Source: Pleomorphochaeta sp964545735 (GTDB lineage: Bacteria; Spirochaetota; Spirochaetia; Sphaerochaetales; Sphaerochaetaceae). Taken from it: 64,000 nucleotides of DNA. Positions 1 through 8,625 of this stretch are shown here, piece after piece (the first letter of the stretch is position 1; every line of letters starts with the position of its first letter). Under the pieces are notes generated by a model. It saw nothing but the letters and a program-made list of their open reading frames with translations. It was not told where the DNA came from and did not search any database. The translations under genes were made by a program, and so were the position numbers. Where the stretch lies: NCBI GenBank assembly GCA_964545735.1, contig CAZJGS010000002.1:1-64000 (forward strand), written 5' to 3'.

Positions 1-45
1 AGAAGATATAACTTGAATTATATAATTTTCAAGCATTTTGTTAGC

Positions 46-795
46 TTAAGCTAATGAGATATTATAAGATCTTTCTATTCTCTTAATTTCTCTCTCATAT
101 TTTAAATAATTAGGGCAAAGTTCTTCTAACTTTTTATAAAAAGTGATTTGGTGATTTTTTTCAGTTATATGAGTTATTTCATGTAAAATAACATATTCAA
201 TACACTCGGTAGGAAGCATTGCTAATCTAAAGGAAAAATTAATGTTATTATTTTTAGAACAAGAACCCCATCTGCTATTAGATTTTTGAATTTTTATCTT
301 GGCAATATTATGTTTAAGTTGTTTTAAAAAAGGTTTTTCTTCAAATAAAGTATCAATAATTCTTTGGGTTTCTTGTTTGTAAAACTCTAAGACGATATCT
401 CTTAAACTGTCTTGGCAAAGATTTTTATTATATAAAGGAATTATTATAAGTTTTTTCTCTCTTTCAATAATAATATTTTCTACAATTCCCTCTAATGTAT
501 TGTATAACTCATCATCAATAATATTAAATGCTAATTTATAAGTTTCCCTATAAAGCAAAAAAACATCTCCCTCTAAATAGGTATGGCTTTTTGTTGCTGT
601 TTCCATTTCCAGTCGTTCAAGGTTTTTATTTATCCACTGCTCATTCTTTTCAATAAATTCAGTTATCTTTTTATCAGAAACTCGATTTGGGGCACTTACA
701 ACAATATGCTGGGATCTTTGTATAGTAATTGTAAGTCTTTTAAATTTATTGGATTTAATTATTTTATAATTCAAAAATTTTTCAGTTTCTAACAT
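46..795 (-). CDS. YgjP-like (DUF45) zinc metallopeptidase
   Basis: This 249-residue protein carries an HExxH zinc motif (H205-E206...H209) followed by a third likely ligand at H215, near the C-terminus. That is the arrangement of the YgjP/DUF45 branch of SprT-like metallopeptidases. No signal peptide or membrane segment is visible, so it should be cytoplasmic. The natural substrate of this family is poorly defined, so the role here is open. The ATG is used as the start; the purine-rich stretch upstream is a weak Shine-Dalgarno. The last codons overlap a perfect 14-base palindrome at 41-54. Bases 1-45 to the left hold no gene that I can support. Confidence 0.85.
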   Translation of the reverse strand: MLETEKFLNYKIIKSNKFKRLTITIQRSQHIVVSAPNRVSDKKITEFIEKNEQWINKNLERLEMETATKSHTYLEGDVFLLYRETYKLAFNIIDDELYNTLEGIVENIIIEREKKLIIIPLYNKNLCQDSLRDIVLEFYKQETQRIIDTLFEEKPFLKQLKHNIAKIKIQKSNSRWGSCSKNNNINFSFRLAMLPTECIEYVILHEITHITEKNHQITFYKKLEELCPNYLKYEREIKRIERSYNISLA

Positions 796-824
796 AGACG
801 ATAACTTTTTTTCTCTTTATAATT

Positions 825-1301
825 GTGTTCATGAATAACTTTAAAACCATTAATTTAAACCTCTTTCAACCTATTGTTTATACTAAAGAAACAACCTCTC
901 AAAAACAAGATATTGAAAGTGTTTATCAGCAATTAATTAAAAAACTCGATTGTAGCACTGTTGCCTCAGAATGCTGCATGAATATTAAATATACCAGTTC
1001 AGATACTATCACGTTTGAAGTTATTGAAGCCGGTTTTGCAGATACACCAAATGAATCTATAGTTGAAGCTGTTAATAAAGGCCAGGAAATTCCTCTCCCA
1101 GCATATGATATGAAAATTGAACTTGGAAAATATAAATTTATTCAACTTCCCTTTTTACCTTCTGAAGAAAATCTTTTTGCAACCTTGATGCAAATTTCTT
1201 GTTCAAACAATTTAAAGCAAACAGGAAATTTCTATTTAAGACTATTAAAAGAAAATTCTCTAGTTATCCTTGCTCAATTTATTTTACTTTTAGAAGAATA
1301 A
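825..1301 (+). CDS. Hypothetical protein
   Basis: I do not recognise this 158-residue protein. It has no signal peptide, no membrane segment and no obvious catalytic motif, and it looks like a small soluble alpha/beta protein with two adjacent cysteines near residue 50. The frame opens at GTG (825); an ATG two codons later (831) is an equally possible start, and neither has a clear Shine-Dalgarno. It lies divergent from the YgjP-like gene with a gap of only 29 bases. Its 3' end overlaps the convergent lysO gene by 12 bases. Codon use is like that of its neighbours, so I take it as real. Confidence 0.65.
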   Translation: MFMNNFKTINLNLFQPIVYTKETTSQKQDIESVYQQLIKKLDCSTVASECCMNIKYTSSDTITFEVIEAGFADTPNESIVEAVNKGQEIPLPAYDMKIELGKYKFIQLPFLPSEENLFATLMQISCSNNLKQTGNFYLRLLKENSLVILAQFILLLEE

Positions 1302-2312
1302 TGGTATTAAGAAAGGAACCACTAAAGTCATAAACACTCCATGATACATAGATGGAATCATAACTGAGGGTCCAAAATGGGATGTAATAATAGGTAGGGT
1401 GACATCCATTGTAGTGGCGCCTCCTATGCAAACTGATGGATAATAAAACCTTCTTCCAAATTTAGATAATAAAGGGATTAAAAAGAAAGAAAAACTTTCT
1501 CTAAAAATATTACTTAAAAAAGAAATAGAACCCAATATTGGATATCCTAAATCTGTAATCATAATTCCTGACAAACTATACCAACCAAAACCAGAAGCAA
1601 CGCCCATACTTTCACTTATAGTAAACTCTGAAATTAAAGCTAATATAATGGCTCCAAAATAAGTACCTAAAATAGTCCAAAGAGGTAATAATAACAATAT
1701 TGGAGAGTCAAAGATCTCTTTAATTTTTATTTCTGAGTTTATTATACCAAGCCCCGAAAAAAATAATAAAAAATATAGTAAGAAAGTTATAAAATCTGGA
1801 GTATACCAATCAAAGATTGGTGTATACAATTTAAACAACAAACCTAAAATTACCGTCGAAACCAATAATAGTGGCTCTTTAATCACATATATTGATCGAA
1901 CAAACCAATGTCTTTTTACTTGAATCTTAGCTTCTTCACTCAATTTAGACTTATATGCTGCGTTAATATCCCTGCTTGTGATAACACCAATATTCTTTTT
2001 TATTGTTCCATCTTGATTTACAAAATTTTTCTTTTTGAAATTAATAATAAACGAGGCTATTGTCGCTATTAGGATTGTTCCACCCAATGAAAATATTGTA
2101 ACAATTAAAGCTTTAAATCCAATAGAATTTAATTCAGATAAAATGTTTTCTATTGCACCTGTATTTATACCCATAAAAAATAATAATAAATACAAAGATA
2201 TGGATAACAAAATATCAGATTTTTTTAATATTTTTTTAGGCGTTTTTTTCCCAATCAATATCCCCAAAACCAGGGCCCCTATTAATTTAGATAAATACAA
2301 TACTGTTTCCAT
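1290..2312 (-). CDS. lysO: LysO family lysine exporter (DUF340)
   Basis: This 340-residue protein is almost entirely hydrophobic and has about eight to ten predicted membrane segments. The stretch SGFGWYSLSG (about residues 240-250) and the C-terminal GGATTMDVTLPI pattern match the family of E. coli LysO (YbjE), which exports L-lysine and its toxic analogue thialysine. The length is a little over the E. coli protein because of a charged loop near residues 95-130. It is convergent with the unknown gene on its left and divergent from the TraB-family gene on its right. No regulatory leader such as a lysine riboswitch is apparent in the 112-base upstream gap. Substrate assignment rests on family resemblance only. 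Confidence 0.85.
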   Translation of the reverse strand: METVLYLSKLIGALVLGILIGKKTPKKILKKSDILLSISLYLLLFFMGINTGAIENILSELNSIGFKALIVTIFSLGGTILIATIASFIINFKKKNFVNQDGTIKKNIGVITSRDINAAYKSKLSEEAKIQVKRHWFVRSIYVIKEPLLLVSTVILGLLFKLYTPIFDWYTPDFITFLLYFLLFFSGLGIINSEIKIKEIFDSPILLLLPLWTILGTYFGAIILALISEFTISESMGVASGFGWYSLSGIMITDLGYPILGSISFLSNIFRESFSFFLIPLLSKFGRRFYYPSVCIGGATTMDVTLPIITSHFGPSVMIPSMYHGVFMTLVVPFLIPLFF

Positions 2313-2424
2313 AAAAGCACCATATTAGAAATAATTACTAAAATCAATAAAAACCATTGTTTTTATAATATATAATATTCAAAATGTCTTTACGCATTTG
2401 CTTTTGCAGAGTATATTTTGAGTC

Positions 2425-3618
2425 ATGAATATTGAAAAACAAAGCGACACCGTTCATTTAATTAGATTTAACGACAACCGTGAACTCCTTTTAATTGGAA
2501 CTGCACATATTTCAAAAGAAAGCGTTAACGAAGTTGAATCCTATATTGAAGAATATGCCCCAGATAGAATCTGCATTGAACTAGATAAAACAAGATATGT
2601 AAATAAAAACGACAATCAAACTTGGAGTGATAAAACAATAACTAAAGTTCTGAAAGAAGGAAAAGGATTTTTACTTCTTGCAAATATGGCTTTAGCTTCT
2701 TTTCAAAAAAGAATGGGAAATGTTACAGGTATTACCCCTGGTGAAGAAATTCTTAGCGCTGCAAAATTAGCTGAAGAAAAAAATATCCCTTTTTCATTTT
2801 GTGATAGAGAAATTCAAACAACTTTTAAAAGAGCTTGGAGAAAATCAAATTTTTGGAACAAAATGAAATTGTTAGCAACTTTAATTTCTGCTGCTTTTAG
2901 CAAAGAAGAAGTTTCTGAAAAAGAATTAGCTGAACTTAAAAAAGCTGATGTCTTAGAAACGATGCTAAATGAAATGGCTAAAGAGTTACCAACAATTAAA
3001 AAAGTATTAATTGATGAAAGGGATTTATTTCTTGCAACAAACATGTTTCTAGCTAAAGGCGATAAAAAGCTTGGTGTTATAGGAGCTGGCCATACTAAAG
3101 GTATTTTAAAAACTTTACAGGCCTTGGATGAAGGAAAACTTGGTACTAACATTGATGAAATTACTACGGTTCCAAAACCAAGTAAAATTTCTAAATACTT
3201 AACTTATATTATTCCTACTCTAATAATTGGAATAATTATTTATGGATTTGCTCAATCTGGTTGGACTAAAGGAATAAAGTTGTTTAGCTATTGGGTCATG
3301 GTAAATGCAATTTTTACTGGTATTGGAGGTATTATAGCCTTAGCTCATCCTATTAATATCTTAATTAGTATGATGGCTGCTCCCTTTACAAGTTTAAATC
3401 CAACAATTGGTGTTGGTTTAGTTTCAGGGCTGCTTGAATATAAATTAAAAAAGCCAAGTGTTAAAGACTTTAACAATATGGGTGATGATGCTCTATCGCT
3501 TAAGGGCTGGTATAAAAATAGAGCTTTACACGGTCTTTATGTTTTCTTGGTATGTTCAATTGGATCTGCGATTGGTACTTTTATAGGATTCCCAGTACTT
3601 TTAACTATTTTGACTTAA
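2425..3618 (+). CDS. TraB/PrgY-family membrane protein
   Basis: This 397-residue protein has an N-terminal TraB-type domain. Its GTAH motif is at residues 25-28, a downstream acidic ELDKTRY segment follows, and a second glycine-histidine motif GAGH lies at about residues 217-220. Conserved GxxH and GxxxH motifs of this kind define the TraB/PrgY/GumN superfamily. The C-terminal third has three or more hydrophobic segments (from about residue 255) that should anchor it in the membrane. Family members include enterococcal pheromone-shutdown proteins and suspected metalloproteases, but the bacterial function is not settled. The gene is monocistronic and ends in a clear terminator at 3645-3672. 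Confidence 0.85.
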   Translation: MNIEKQSDTVHLIRFNDNRELLLIGTAHISKESVNEVESYIEEYAPDRICIELDKTRYVNKNDNQTWSDKTITKVLKEGKGFLLLANMALASFQKRMGNVTGITPGEEILSAAKLAEEKNIPFSFCDREIQTTFKRAWRKSNFWNKMKLLATLISAAFSKEEVSEKELAELKKADVLETMLNEMAKELPTIKKVLIDERDLFLATNMFLAKGDKKLGVIGAGHTKGILKTLQALDEGKLGTNIDEITTVPKPSKISKYLTYIIPTLIIGIIIYGFAQSGWTKGIKLFSYWVMVNAIFTGIGGIIALAHPINILISMMAAPFTSLNPTIGVGLVSGLLEYKLKKPSVKDFNNMGDDALSLKGWYKNRALHGLYVFLVCSIGSAIGTFIGFPVLLTILT

Positions 3619-3644
3619 CAAATGCTAAGTATTAATAATATAAA

Positions 3645-3672
3645 CCTCTTTTAAAACAAAGAGGCTTTTTTT
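3645..3672 (+). terminator. Rho-independent terminator after the TraB-family gene
   Basis: A 7-bp stem (CCTCTTT with AAAGAGG) and a 6-base loop are followed by a T-rich tract. It sits 27 bases after the stop codon and 4 bases from the convergent radA stop, so it may also help insulate radA. Confidence 0.8.
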
Positions 3673-3675
3673 ATG

Positions 3676-5019
3676 TTAAACAATATTTAATACTTCAGTT
3701 ATATGATGGCATTTATAGTTTTTGATTTTTTTTGATGAACTACTATGAGGACTAATAACTTCTACAAAACCCATTTCACTGGCAGCTTTGATTCGCTTAC
3801 TACTGAAGGTAACAGGTCTTACTTCCCCAGCTAAGCTTAATTCTCCAAAAGCTATACAATGTTCTCTAAAAGCTTCGCCCTTTAAAGAAGAGGTTAATGC
3901 AATGGCAAGTGCTAATTCTATTGAAACTTCTTTTAGCTTAATTCCTCCACCTACATTTACATAAATATCATAATCACTAAAGTGTAAATTAGCATGTTTT
4001 TCTAAAATAGCGGCTACTCTTGTTACACGTGAAACATCAATTCTATCACTGTGAATTTTAGAATAACCATTTTTACAGGGAATTGTTAAAGCTTGAATTT
4101 CAACAATAAAAGTTCTTGAGCCTTCTATTACAGATGTAAATGAAATACCTGGTGGTAAATGACCTTTAGCTCTCTTATTTAAAAATAAACCGGATGGATT
4201 TTCTACAACAGTTAATCCTTTATCACTCATCATAAAAATACCCAATTCATCAACAGATCCAAATCTATTTTTTACAGCTCTAACAATTCTAACACCTGTG
4301 GTTGTTTGATCAAAATATAAAACTGTATCAACAAGGTGCTCAATAATTTTAGGTCCGGCTATAGTTCCATCTTTGGTAACATGGCCAATAAAGAAAAGAG
4401 CCGATCCCATTTGTTTTATCTTACCCACCAACTCCATAGCACAACTTCTCATTTGAGTAGATGAGCCTGCTATAGATGCAATTTGGGATGAAGATAGGGT
4501 TTGCAGAGAATCTACTACAATTATTTGAGGTTTAATTTCATCAATTACATCCAGTAAATTCTCAACTTTTGTATCATTATAAATGTATATATTTTTAGAA
4601 TTTAAATTTAGCCTATTTGCTCTTTGCTTAATTTGTGAAGCAGATTCTTCACCACTAACATACAAAACTTTATACTGCTGGGAACAATTTGCAACGGTTT
4701 GTAGCATCAAGGTTGATTTACCTATACCAGGTTCTCCTCCTAGTAAAATCGCGGAACCTTTCATTATACCGCCGCCTAATACTCTATCAAATTCATTAAA
4801 ACCGGTGAGAAATCTCATTTCACTTTCTATTTCAATATCGCTTAAAATTACAGGTTTGTTTTGGGTAGAAATATTTACACGCTTTCCACTTTTTTCTTCT
4901 TTTTCAACTATTTGTTCTTCAAAAGAATTCCAGTTACCACAAGTAGTGCATCGTCCCATCCATTTAGATTCTACTTTACCACATGCGCTGCAAACATATT
5001 TAATATTTTTATTTTTCAT
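3676..5019 (-). CDS. radA: DNA repair protein RadA
   Basis: RadA is a RecA-like ATPase that promotes branch migration in homologous recombination. The 447-residue protein has the full family layout. A four-cysteine zinc finger (C10, C13, C24, C27) comes first, then a Walker A motif GEPGIGKST near residues 94-102. The RadA-specific KNRFGS motif lies at about 250, and a Lon-protease-like C-terminal domain follows. Length is normal (E. coli 460). It lies between convergent TraB and the leftward immunophilin/parAB genes. A terminator-like hairpin separates it from the upstream peptidyl-prolyl isomerase gene, so it probably has its own promoter within 5020-5076. Confidence 0.97.
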   Translation of the reverse strand: MKNKNIKYVCSACGKVESKWMGRCTTCGNWNSFEEQIVEKEEKSGKRVNISTQNKPVILSDIEIESEMRFLTGFNEFDRVLGGGIMKGSAILLGGEPGIGKSTLMLQTVANCSQQYKVLYVSGEESASQIKQRANRLNLNSKNIYIYNDTKVENLLDVIDEIKPQIIVVDSLQTLSSSQIASIAGSSTQMRSCAMELVGKIKQMGSALFFIGHVTKDGTIAGPKIIEHLVDTVLYFDQTTTGVRIVRAVKNRFGSVDELGIFMMSDKGLTVVENPSGLFLNKRAKGHLPPGISFTSVIEGSRTFIVEIQALTIPCKNGYSKIHSDRIDVSRVTRVAAILEKHANLHFSDYDIYVNVGGGIKLKEVSIELALAIALTSSLKGEAFREHCIAFGELSLAGEVRPVTFSSKRIKAASEMGFVEVISPHSSSSKKIKNYKCHHITEVLNIV

Positions 5020-5076
5020 AATGTTAATTCCTAATAGTTATGTTAATTAGTATATCATATAATTGATAAATGCATT

Positions 5077-5106
5077 AAAAAAGCACCTAGTATTTCTAGA
5101 TGCTTT
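5077..5106 (-). terminator. Terminator after the cyclophilin-FKBP gene
   Basis: Read on the minus strand, an 8-bp stem (GCATCTAG with CTAGGTGC, one G-U pair) and a 5-base loop are followed by six T residues. It lies between the fusion immunophilin gene and radA. Confidence 0.7.
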
Positions 5107-5124
5107 AATATTGTTATATTTAAT

Positions 5125-6072
5125 TTAGAAATCTAATAATTCAACATTAAAAATTAAATAAGCATTAGGAGGAATTACTCCAGGAAAACCACCTTCTCCG
5201 TATCCCAATTCAGGAGGAATAATTAAAGTTCTTTCCTCTCCTTTAGTCATTGTTTGAAGAGCTTCATTCCAACCTTCAATAACTGTACCTATTTGAAAAG
5301 AAGCTGGCACACCTCTATTTTTAGATGAATCAAAAACTTTTCCATCTAATAATTTTCCTTCATAATGAACTGTAACATTAATACCCATTTTAGGACTTTC
5401 TTTTTTGTCACCGTCTTTATTAATTACATATAATAAACCAGAATCTGTTTCTTTTGCATTAGGATAAGCTTTTTTTATTGATTTTAAGACGTTTGCTCTC
5501 TTTTTTTTAAGTTTATCTAATTTTCCTTTATTTAAATTATTCATCATTTGAGTAAATTTTTCACGTGAAGCAACAAAAGCTTCTGCTTTTTCTCCAACTC
5601 TTTCAATAGATATTGTATTAATTCTATCTCCTTGAACTGTCAAATTAACAATATTCATTCCATCAATAACTTTTCCAAAGATTGTATGTTTATCATCCAA
5701 CCAAGGTGTTTCAACATGTGTTATGAAAAATTGAGAGCCATTTGTTCCGGGCCCTGAATTTGCCATTGATAGCATTCCTGGCTCAGTATGACGTAGTGAG
5801 GAATCAAATTCATCTGGGAATTTGTATCCAGGTCCGCCTGTTCCTGTTCCAAGAGGACATCCACCTTGAATCATAAATTTATCAATTACTCTGTGAAAAT
5901 TTAAACCATCATAAAAAGGAGTACCTTCATCTTCTTTATTTAAAGCACCTTCTGCTAATCCTACAAAATTCATAACTGTCATTGGTGTTTTTTCAAATTC
6001 TAAATTTAATGTTATATCACCTTTATCTGTTTTGATAATTGCATATAAACCATCTTCTAATTGTTTACTCAT
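5125..6072 (-). CDS. Dual-domain peptidyl-prolyl isomerase (cyclophilin-FKBP fusion)
   Basis: This 315-residue protein joins two unrelated proline isomerase families. Residues 1 to about 165 are a cyclophilin, with the pattern NSGPGTNGSQFFIT near 105-118. After a lysine-rich linker, residues about 225-315 form an FKBP domain, with VHYEGKLLDGKVFDSS near 233 and GYGEGGFPGVIPPNA near the end. No signal peptide is seen, so it should act in the cytoplasm on newly made or stress-damaged proteins (inference). The start is supported by AAGGAG upstream. It is 11 bases downstream of parB and may be co-transcribed with parAB. Dual-family immunophilins are known but uncommon. Confidence 0.93.
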   Translation of the reverse strand: MSKQLEDGLYAIIKTDKGDITLNLEFEKTPMTVMNFVGLAEGALNKEDEGTPFYDGLNFHRVIDKFMIQGGCPLGTGTGGPGYKFPDEFDSSLRHTEPGMLSMANSGPGTNGSQFFITHVETPWLDDKHTIFGKVIDGMNIVNLTVQGDRINTISIERVGEKAEAFVASREKFTQMMNNLNKGKLDKLKKKRANVLKSIKKAYPNAKETDSGLLYVINKDGDKKESPKMGINVTVHYEGKLLDGKVFDSSKNRGVPASFQIGTVIEGWNEALQTMTKGEERTLIIPPELGYGEGGFPGVIPPNAYLIFNVELLDF

Positions 6073-6083
6073 TGTTTTGCTCC

Positions 6084-7025
6084 TTATACTTCAAATAGAT
6101 CTTTCCCTTGGGATAATCTGTGAAATAATTCTTCTAATTCTTCTTCGCTATTGAAAGATATCACAATCTTACCTTTATATATATCGCCTTTAATTTCAAC
6201 TTTATTTCCTACAGCTTGGATAAATTTATCTTGAAATTCTATAGTTTCTATATTTTTTACATTATGTTGGTCATTTTTTGGAGGTTTTTTAGAAATAACA
6301 TCTCGATGACCATTATTTAAAGCCTTTGCTAATTTTTCAGCTTCTCTTACAGAGACCTCCTCTTTATTGAGTTTCTCTAGTAATAAAACCCTATCAGCAG
6401 GATTAACCAAAGATAGTAAAGCACGTGCATGTCCTGGAGTGTAAATACCAGTAATTAAACCTTCTTGCATTTCTTTGGGTAATTGTAGCAATCTTATAGT
6501 ATTGCTTATAGAGGATCTACTTTTTCCAATTTTTTCTGCTAACTCTTCCTGAGTAATTTTGGTTTCTTGTAATAAATATGAATAAGCAGCTGCTTCTTCA
6601 ATTGGATTTAAATTTTCTCTTTGTATATTTTCAATCAAAGCCACTTCTAATCTACTAATATCAGTAAATTTTTTAACAATTACAGGGATTTTATTTAGAG
6701 CCGCAATTTTTGCAGCTCTAAATCTTCTCTCTCCAGCTACTATAGAGTATTTATTATTTTCAATTTCTTCAACCAATATTGGTTGTAATATGCCTTGTTC
6801 TTTTATAGATTGTGCCAATTCTTTTAAAGCCTTGTCATCAAAATATTTTCGTGGTTGCTCTTTATTTTGTTTAATTTGATTTATTGAAACATGGAGAATT
6901 ATATTAGAATCTTTATGCTTATTATCAGATTTATCAAACTTAGTTGAAAATATATCTTCCATTTGAAAGCCATCAATTAAAGAACCCATCCCTTTTCCTA
7001 AGCCTTTCTTTTTATTATTCAACAC
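6084..7025 (-). CDS. parB: Chromosome partitioning protein ParB
   Basis: ParB is a CTP-dependent clamp that loads at parS sites and spreads to organise the origin for segregation. The 313-residue protein shows the CTPase arginine-rich motif GERRFRAAK at about residues 97-105. A helix-turn-helix for parS binding starts near residue 153 (TQEELAEKIGKSRSSISN). The C-terminal dimerisation region follows a variable linker. The N-terminus KKKGLGKGMGSLI is typical of chromosomal ParB. It overlaps parA by 11 bases, so the pair is translationally coupled. A candidate parS lies only about 1.1 kb away at 8126-8141. Confidence 0.97.
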   Translation of the reverse strand: MLNNKKKGLGKGMGSLIDGFQMEDIFSTKFDKSDNKHKDSNIILHVSINQIKQNKEQPRKYFDDKALKELAQSIKEQGILQPILVEEIENNKYSIVAGERRFRAAKIAALNKIPVIVKKFTDISRLEVALIENIQRENLNPIEEAAAYSYLLQETKITQEELAEKIGKSRSSISNTIRLLQLPKEMQEGLITGIYTPGHARALLSLVNPADRVLLLEKLNKEEVSVREAEKLAKALNNGHRDVISKKPPKNDQHNVKNIETIEFQDKFIQAVGNKVEIKGDIYKGKIVISFNSEEELEELFHRLSQGKDLFEV

Positions 7026-7776
7026 GGTCTAACACCTCCTGTGCAAAATTTTTATAGGCCTTAGCTCCTAAGCAGTTGTTATCATAAGCAAAAATTGGTA
7101 ATCCATGAGAGGGTGCTTCAGAAAGTCTAACATTTCGTGGAATTTTAGTCTCAAATACTAGAGAATCAAAATATTGGGATACATCCTCAACAACTTCATT
7201 GGCTAACTTATTCCTTTTACTAAACATAGTGAACAAAATACCAATAATTTCAAGGTTTTTGTTAAGGGATCTTTTTATACTAACTACAGTTCTGATTAAT
7301 AAATTTAAACCTTCCATGGCTAAATATTCACATTGCATTGGTATTATTACATAATTTGCCCAAACTAAAGTATTAACTGTTACAAGAGCAAGCGATGGGG
7401 GACAATCCCCTATAATATAATCATACTTGTCCTCTAATATAGCTAAAGCCTCTTTTACTTTAAAGTTTCTATCTTCTACATTAACCAACTCGATATTTAA
7501 GCCTGCTATATCAATATTCGCAGGAATTATTTCCAAATTATTAATACAGGTCTTTTGACAAACTTCACTTGCAAGTACTTGTTTAGAGATGACTTCATAA
7601 ATTCCAGAAACACCTTTATCAGCAGATAAAGAGCTGGAAAGGTTTCCTTGTGCGTCAAAATCTATAACTAATACTTTTTTCCCATTTAAAGCCAAAGCAG
7701 CACCAAGATTAACAACACTTGTTGTTTTCCCGACTCCACCTTTTTGGTTTAAAAAAATTATTTTTTTTGCACTCAT
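7015..7776 (-). CDS. parA: Chromosome partitioning ATPase ParA/Soj
   Basis: This is a deviant-Walker-A ATPase that works with ParB in origin segregation and, in many bacteria, regulates DnaA. The motif KGGVGKTT is at residues 12-19 from the start chosen here. The Walker A' and B segments (DFDAQGNLS and GDCPPSL) follow in normal order. I prefer the ATG at 7776, which gives 253 residues beginning MSAKKIIF, over the upstream ATG at 7794, because family members begin just before the first beta strand. Neither start has a strong Shine-Dalgarno. It is divergent from nfu, with the promoters of both in 7795-7913. Confidence 0.95.
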   Translation of the reverse strand: MSAKKIIFLNQKGGVGKTTSVVNLGAALALNGKKVLVIDFDAQGNLSSSLSADKGVSGIYEVISKQVLASEVCQKTCINNLEIIPANIDIAGLNIELVNVEDRNFKVKEALAILEDKYDYIIGDCPPSLALVTVNTLVWANYVIIPMQCEYLAMEGLNLLIRTVVSIKRSLNKNLEIIGILFTMFSKRNKLANEVVEDVSQYFDSLVFETKIPRNVRLSEAPSHGLPIFAYDNNCLGAKAYKNFAQEVLDRVE

Positions 7777-7913
7777 AATATAAATATAAGCCATAAAAAG
7801 GAGATTGTCAGTAACAAAAAATAAAATATGCCTAAAGTAATTATTATTTCTAGACGATAGATTTATTTTTTAGTATACTAGTTTTATATAAAATTAATTA
7901 TTAGGAGATTACA

Positions 7914-8132
7914 ATGATAGATAAAATTAAAGCAGCAATACAAGATATTCGTCCTTCTTTACAAAATGATGGTGGAGATATTGAATTTATCAAATTAGAT
8001 GGAAAAACAGTTTTTGTAAGTTTACAAGGTGCTTGTGCTGGTTGCCCAATGTCCCAAATGACCCTTAAAGGTGGCGTCGAAAGATATTTACGCGACAAAA
8101 TAGATTCAGAACTTGTTGTAGAAAATGTTTAA
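7914..8132 (+). CDS. Nfu-type iron-sulfur cluster scaffold
   Basis: This 72-residue protein is a stand-alone NifU C-terminal (Nfu) domain. The CxxC motif at C41 and C44 (ACAGCPMS) binds a bridging 4Fe-4S cluster between two subunits for delivery to client proteins. Several likely clients are encoded in this window, including PFOR and endonuclease III (inference). AGGAG seven bases upstream supports the ATG. Upstream lies a TATACT -10-like element within a 10-base palindrome (7871-7880). The stop codon falls inside a parS-like palindrome (8126-8141). A terminator follows at 8157-8190. Confidence 0.93.
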   Translation: MIDKIKAAIQDIRPSLQNDGGDIEFIKLDGKTVFVSLQGACAGCPMSQMTLKGGVERYLRDKIDSELVVENV

Positions 8133-8141
8133 TGTGAAACA
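8126..8141. promoter_or_regulatory. Candidate parS centromere site
   Basis: TGTTTAATGTGAAACA matches the widely conserved bacterial parS palindrome TGTTTCACGTGAAACA at 14 of 16 positions. It straddles the nfu stop codon, about 1.1 kb from parB and 7 kb from oriC, which is where ParB loading sites normally lie. The two mismatches are both in the left half-site. Binding by the local ParB is inferred, not shown. Confidence 0.6.
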
Positions 8142-8156
8142 TTAACCTTATATTAA

Positions 8157-8190
8157 AATACACCACATTTATTTGTAGTGTATTTTTTTT
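8157..8190 (+). terminator. Terminator after nfu
   Basis: A stem of AATACAC with GTGTATT, extended by ACA/TGT across one mismatch, is followed by a run of eight T residues. It begins 25 bases after the nfu stop. Confidence 0.8.
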
Positions 8191-8256
8191 ATTAAATATT
8201 TTTGTATACAAATGCCAAAAGTAGCGTTAATATAATCAAGTCTTCTGTTATTTACT

Positions 8257-8299
8257 TACCCATTTTTTGTTGTATTACAAAATGTGGGTATCTTTTTTT
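8257..8299 (+). terminator. Second terminator-like hairpin downstream of nfu
   Basis: The arms TACCCA...TTGT and ACAA...TGGGTA pair at 12 of 14 positions and are followed by TCTTTTTTT. It lies 67 bases beyond the nfu terminator. A TATAAT at 8231-8236 between the two raises the possibility of a short separate transcript. No good -35 element is found for it. Confidence 0.55.
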
Positions 8300-8548
8300 C
8301 TACTTTTCATTTGTTTTTTCTTTTACTATCCACATATTTTTAATCAAACTTTGTGATAATTTGCCTTAAATTTTATTATTTTGGTGGGTTTTTTTATTTC
8401 AAATATATATATGAAAAGAATGTTTGGATTATCTCTTATATAAATCTTTACAGGGTATATAGTTACCATAAAAATTTATTATATTGTTTCTTTATATAAG
8501 AACAAAATCTCTTTATTCTCATTTAATTAATTATCACTGAAAGTACAT

Positions 8549-8600
8549 AATAATCACCTATTGATTACAATAGGTGATTATTATTGGTAATGTAATTACC
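8549..8600. terminator. Long hairpin at the 3' end of gyrA
   Basis: A perfect 15-bp stem (8549-8563 with 8568-8582) with a 4-base loop sits 26-77 bases after the gyrA stop. A 6-bp hairpin (GGTAAT/ATTACC, 8586-8600) follows, with a T-rich tract on the plus side. There is no T-run on the minus side, so for gyrA mRNA it may act as a 3' stabilising structure as well as a weak terminator. Confidence 0.5.
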
Positions 8601-8625
8601 TTTATTTTTTTATGAAAACTTCGAT

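Larger units (their letters stand above)
8191..8625. other. Gene-free stretch between nfu and gyrA with three hairpins
   Basis: No coding frame is supported here. The stretch holds a terminator-like hairpin at 8257-8299, a one-mismatch DnaA box at about 8324-8332 (CTATCCACA), and a perfect 15-bp-stem hairpin at 8549-8582 followed by a second small hairpin at 8586-8600. The last two lie just past the gyrA stop. The rest is AT-rich without visible structure. Confidence 0.6.

Noticed and set aside
41..54. Perfect palindrome TTAGCTTAAGCTAA at the end of the first gene
   Set aside because: It overlaps the coding end and has no T-run, no partner copy seen and no promoter context, so no role can be supported.
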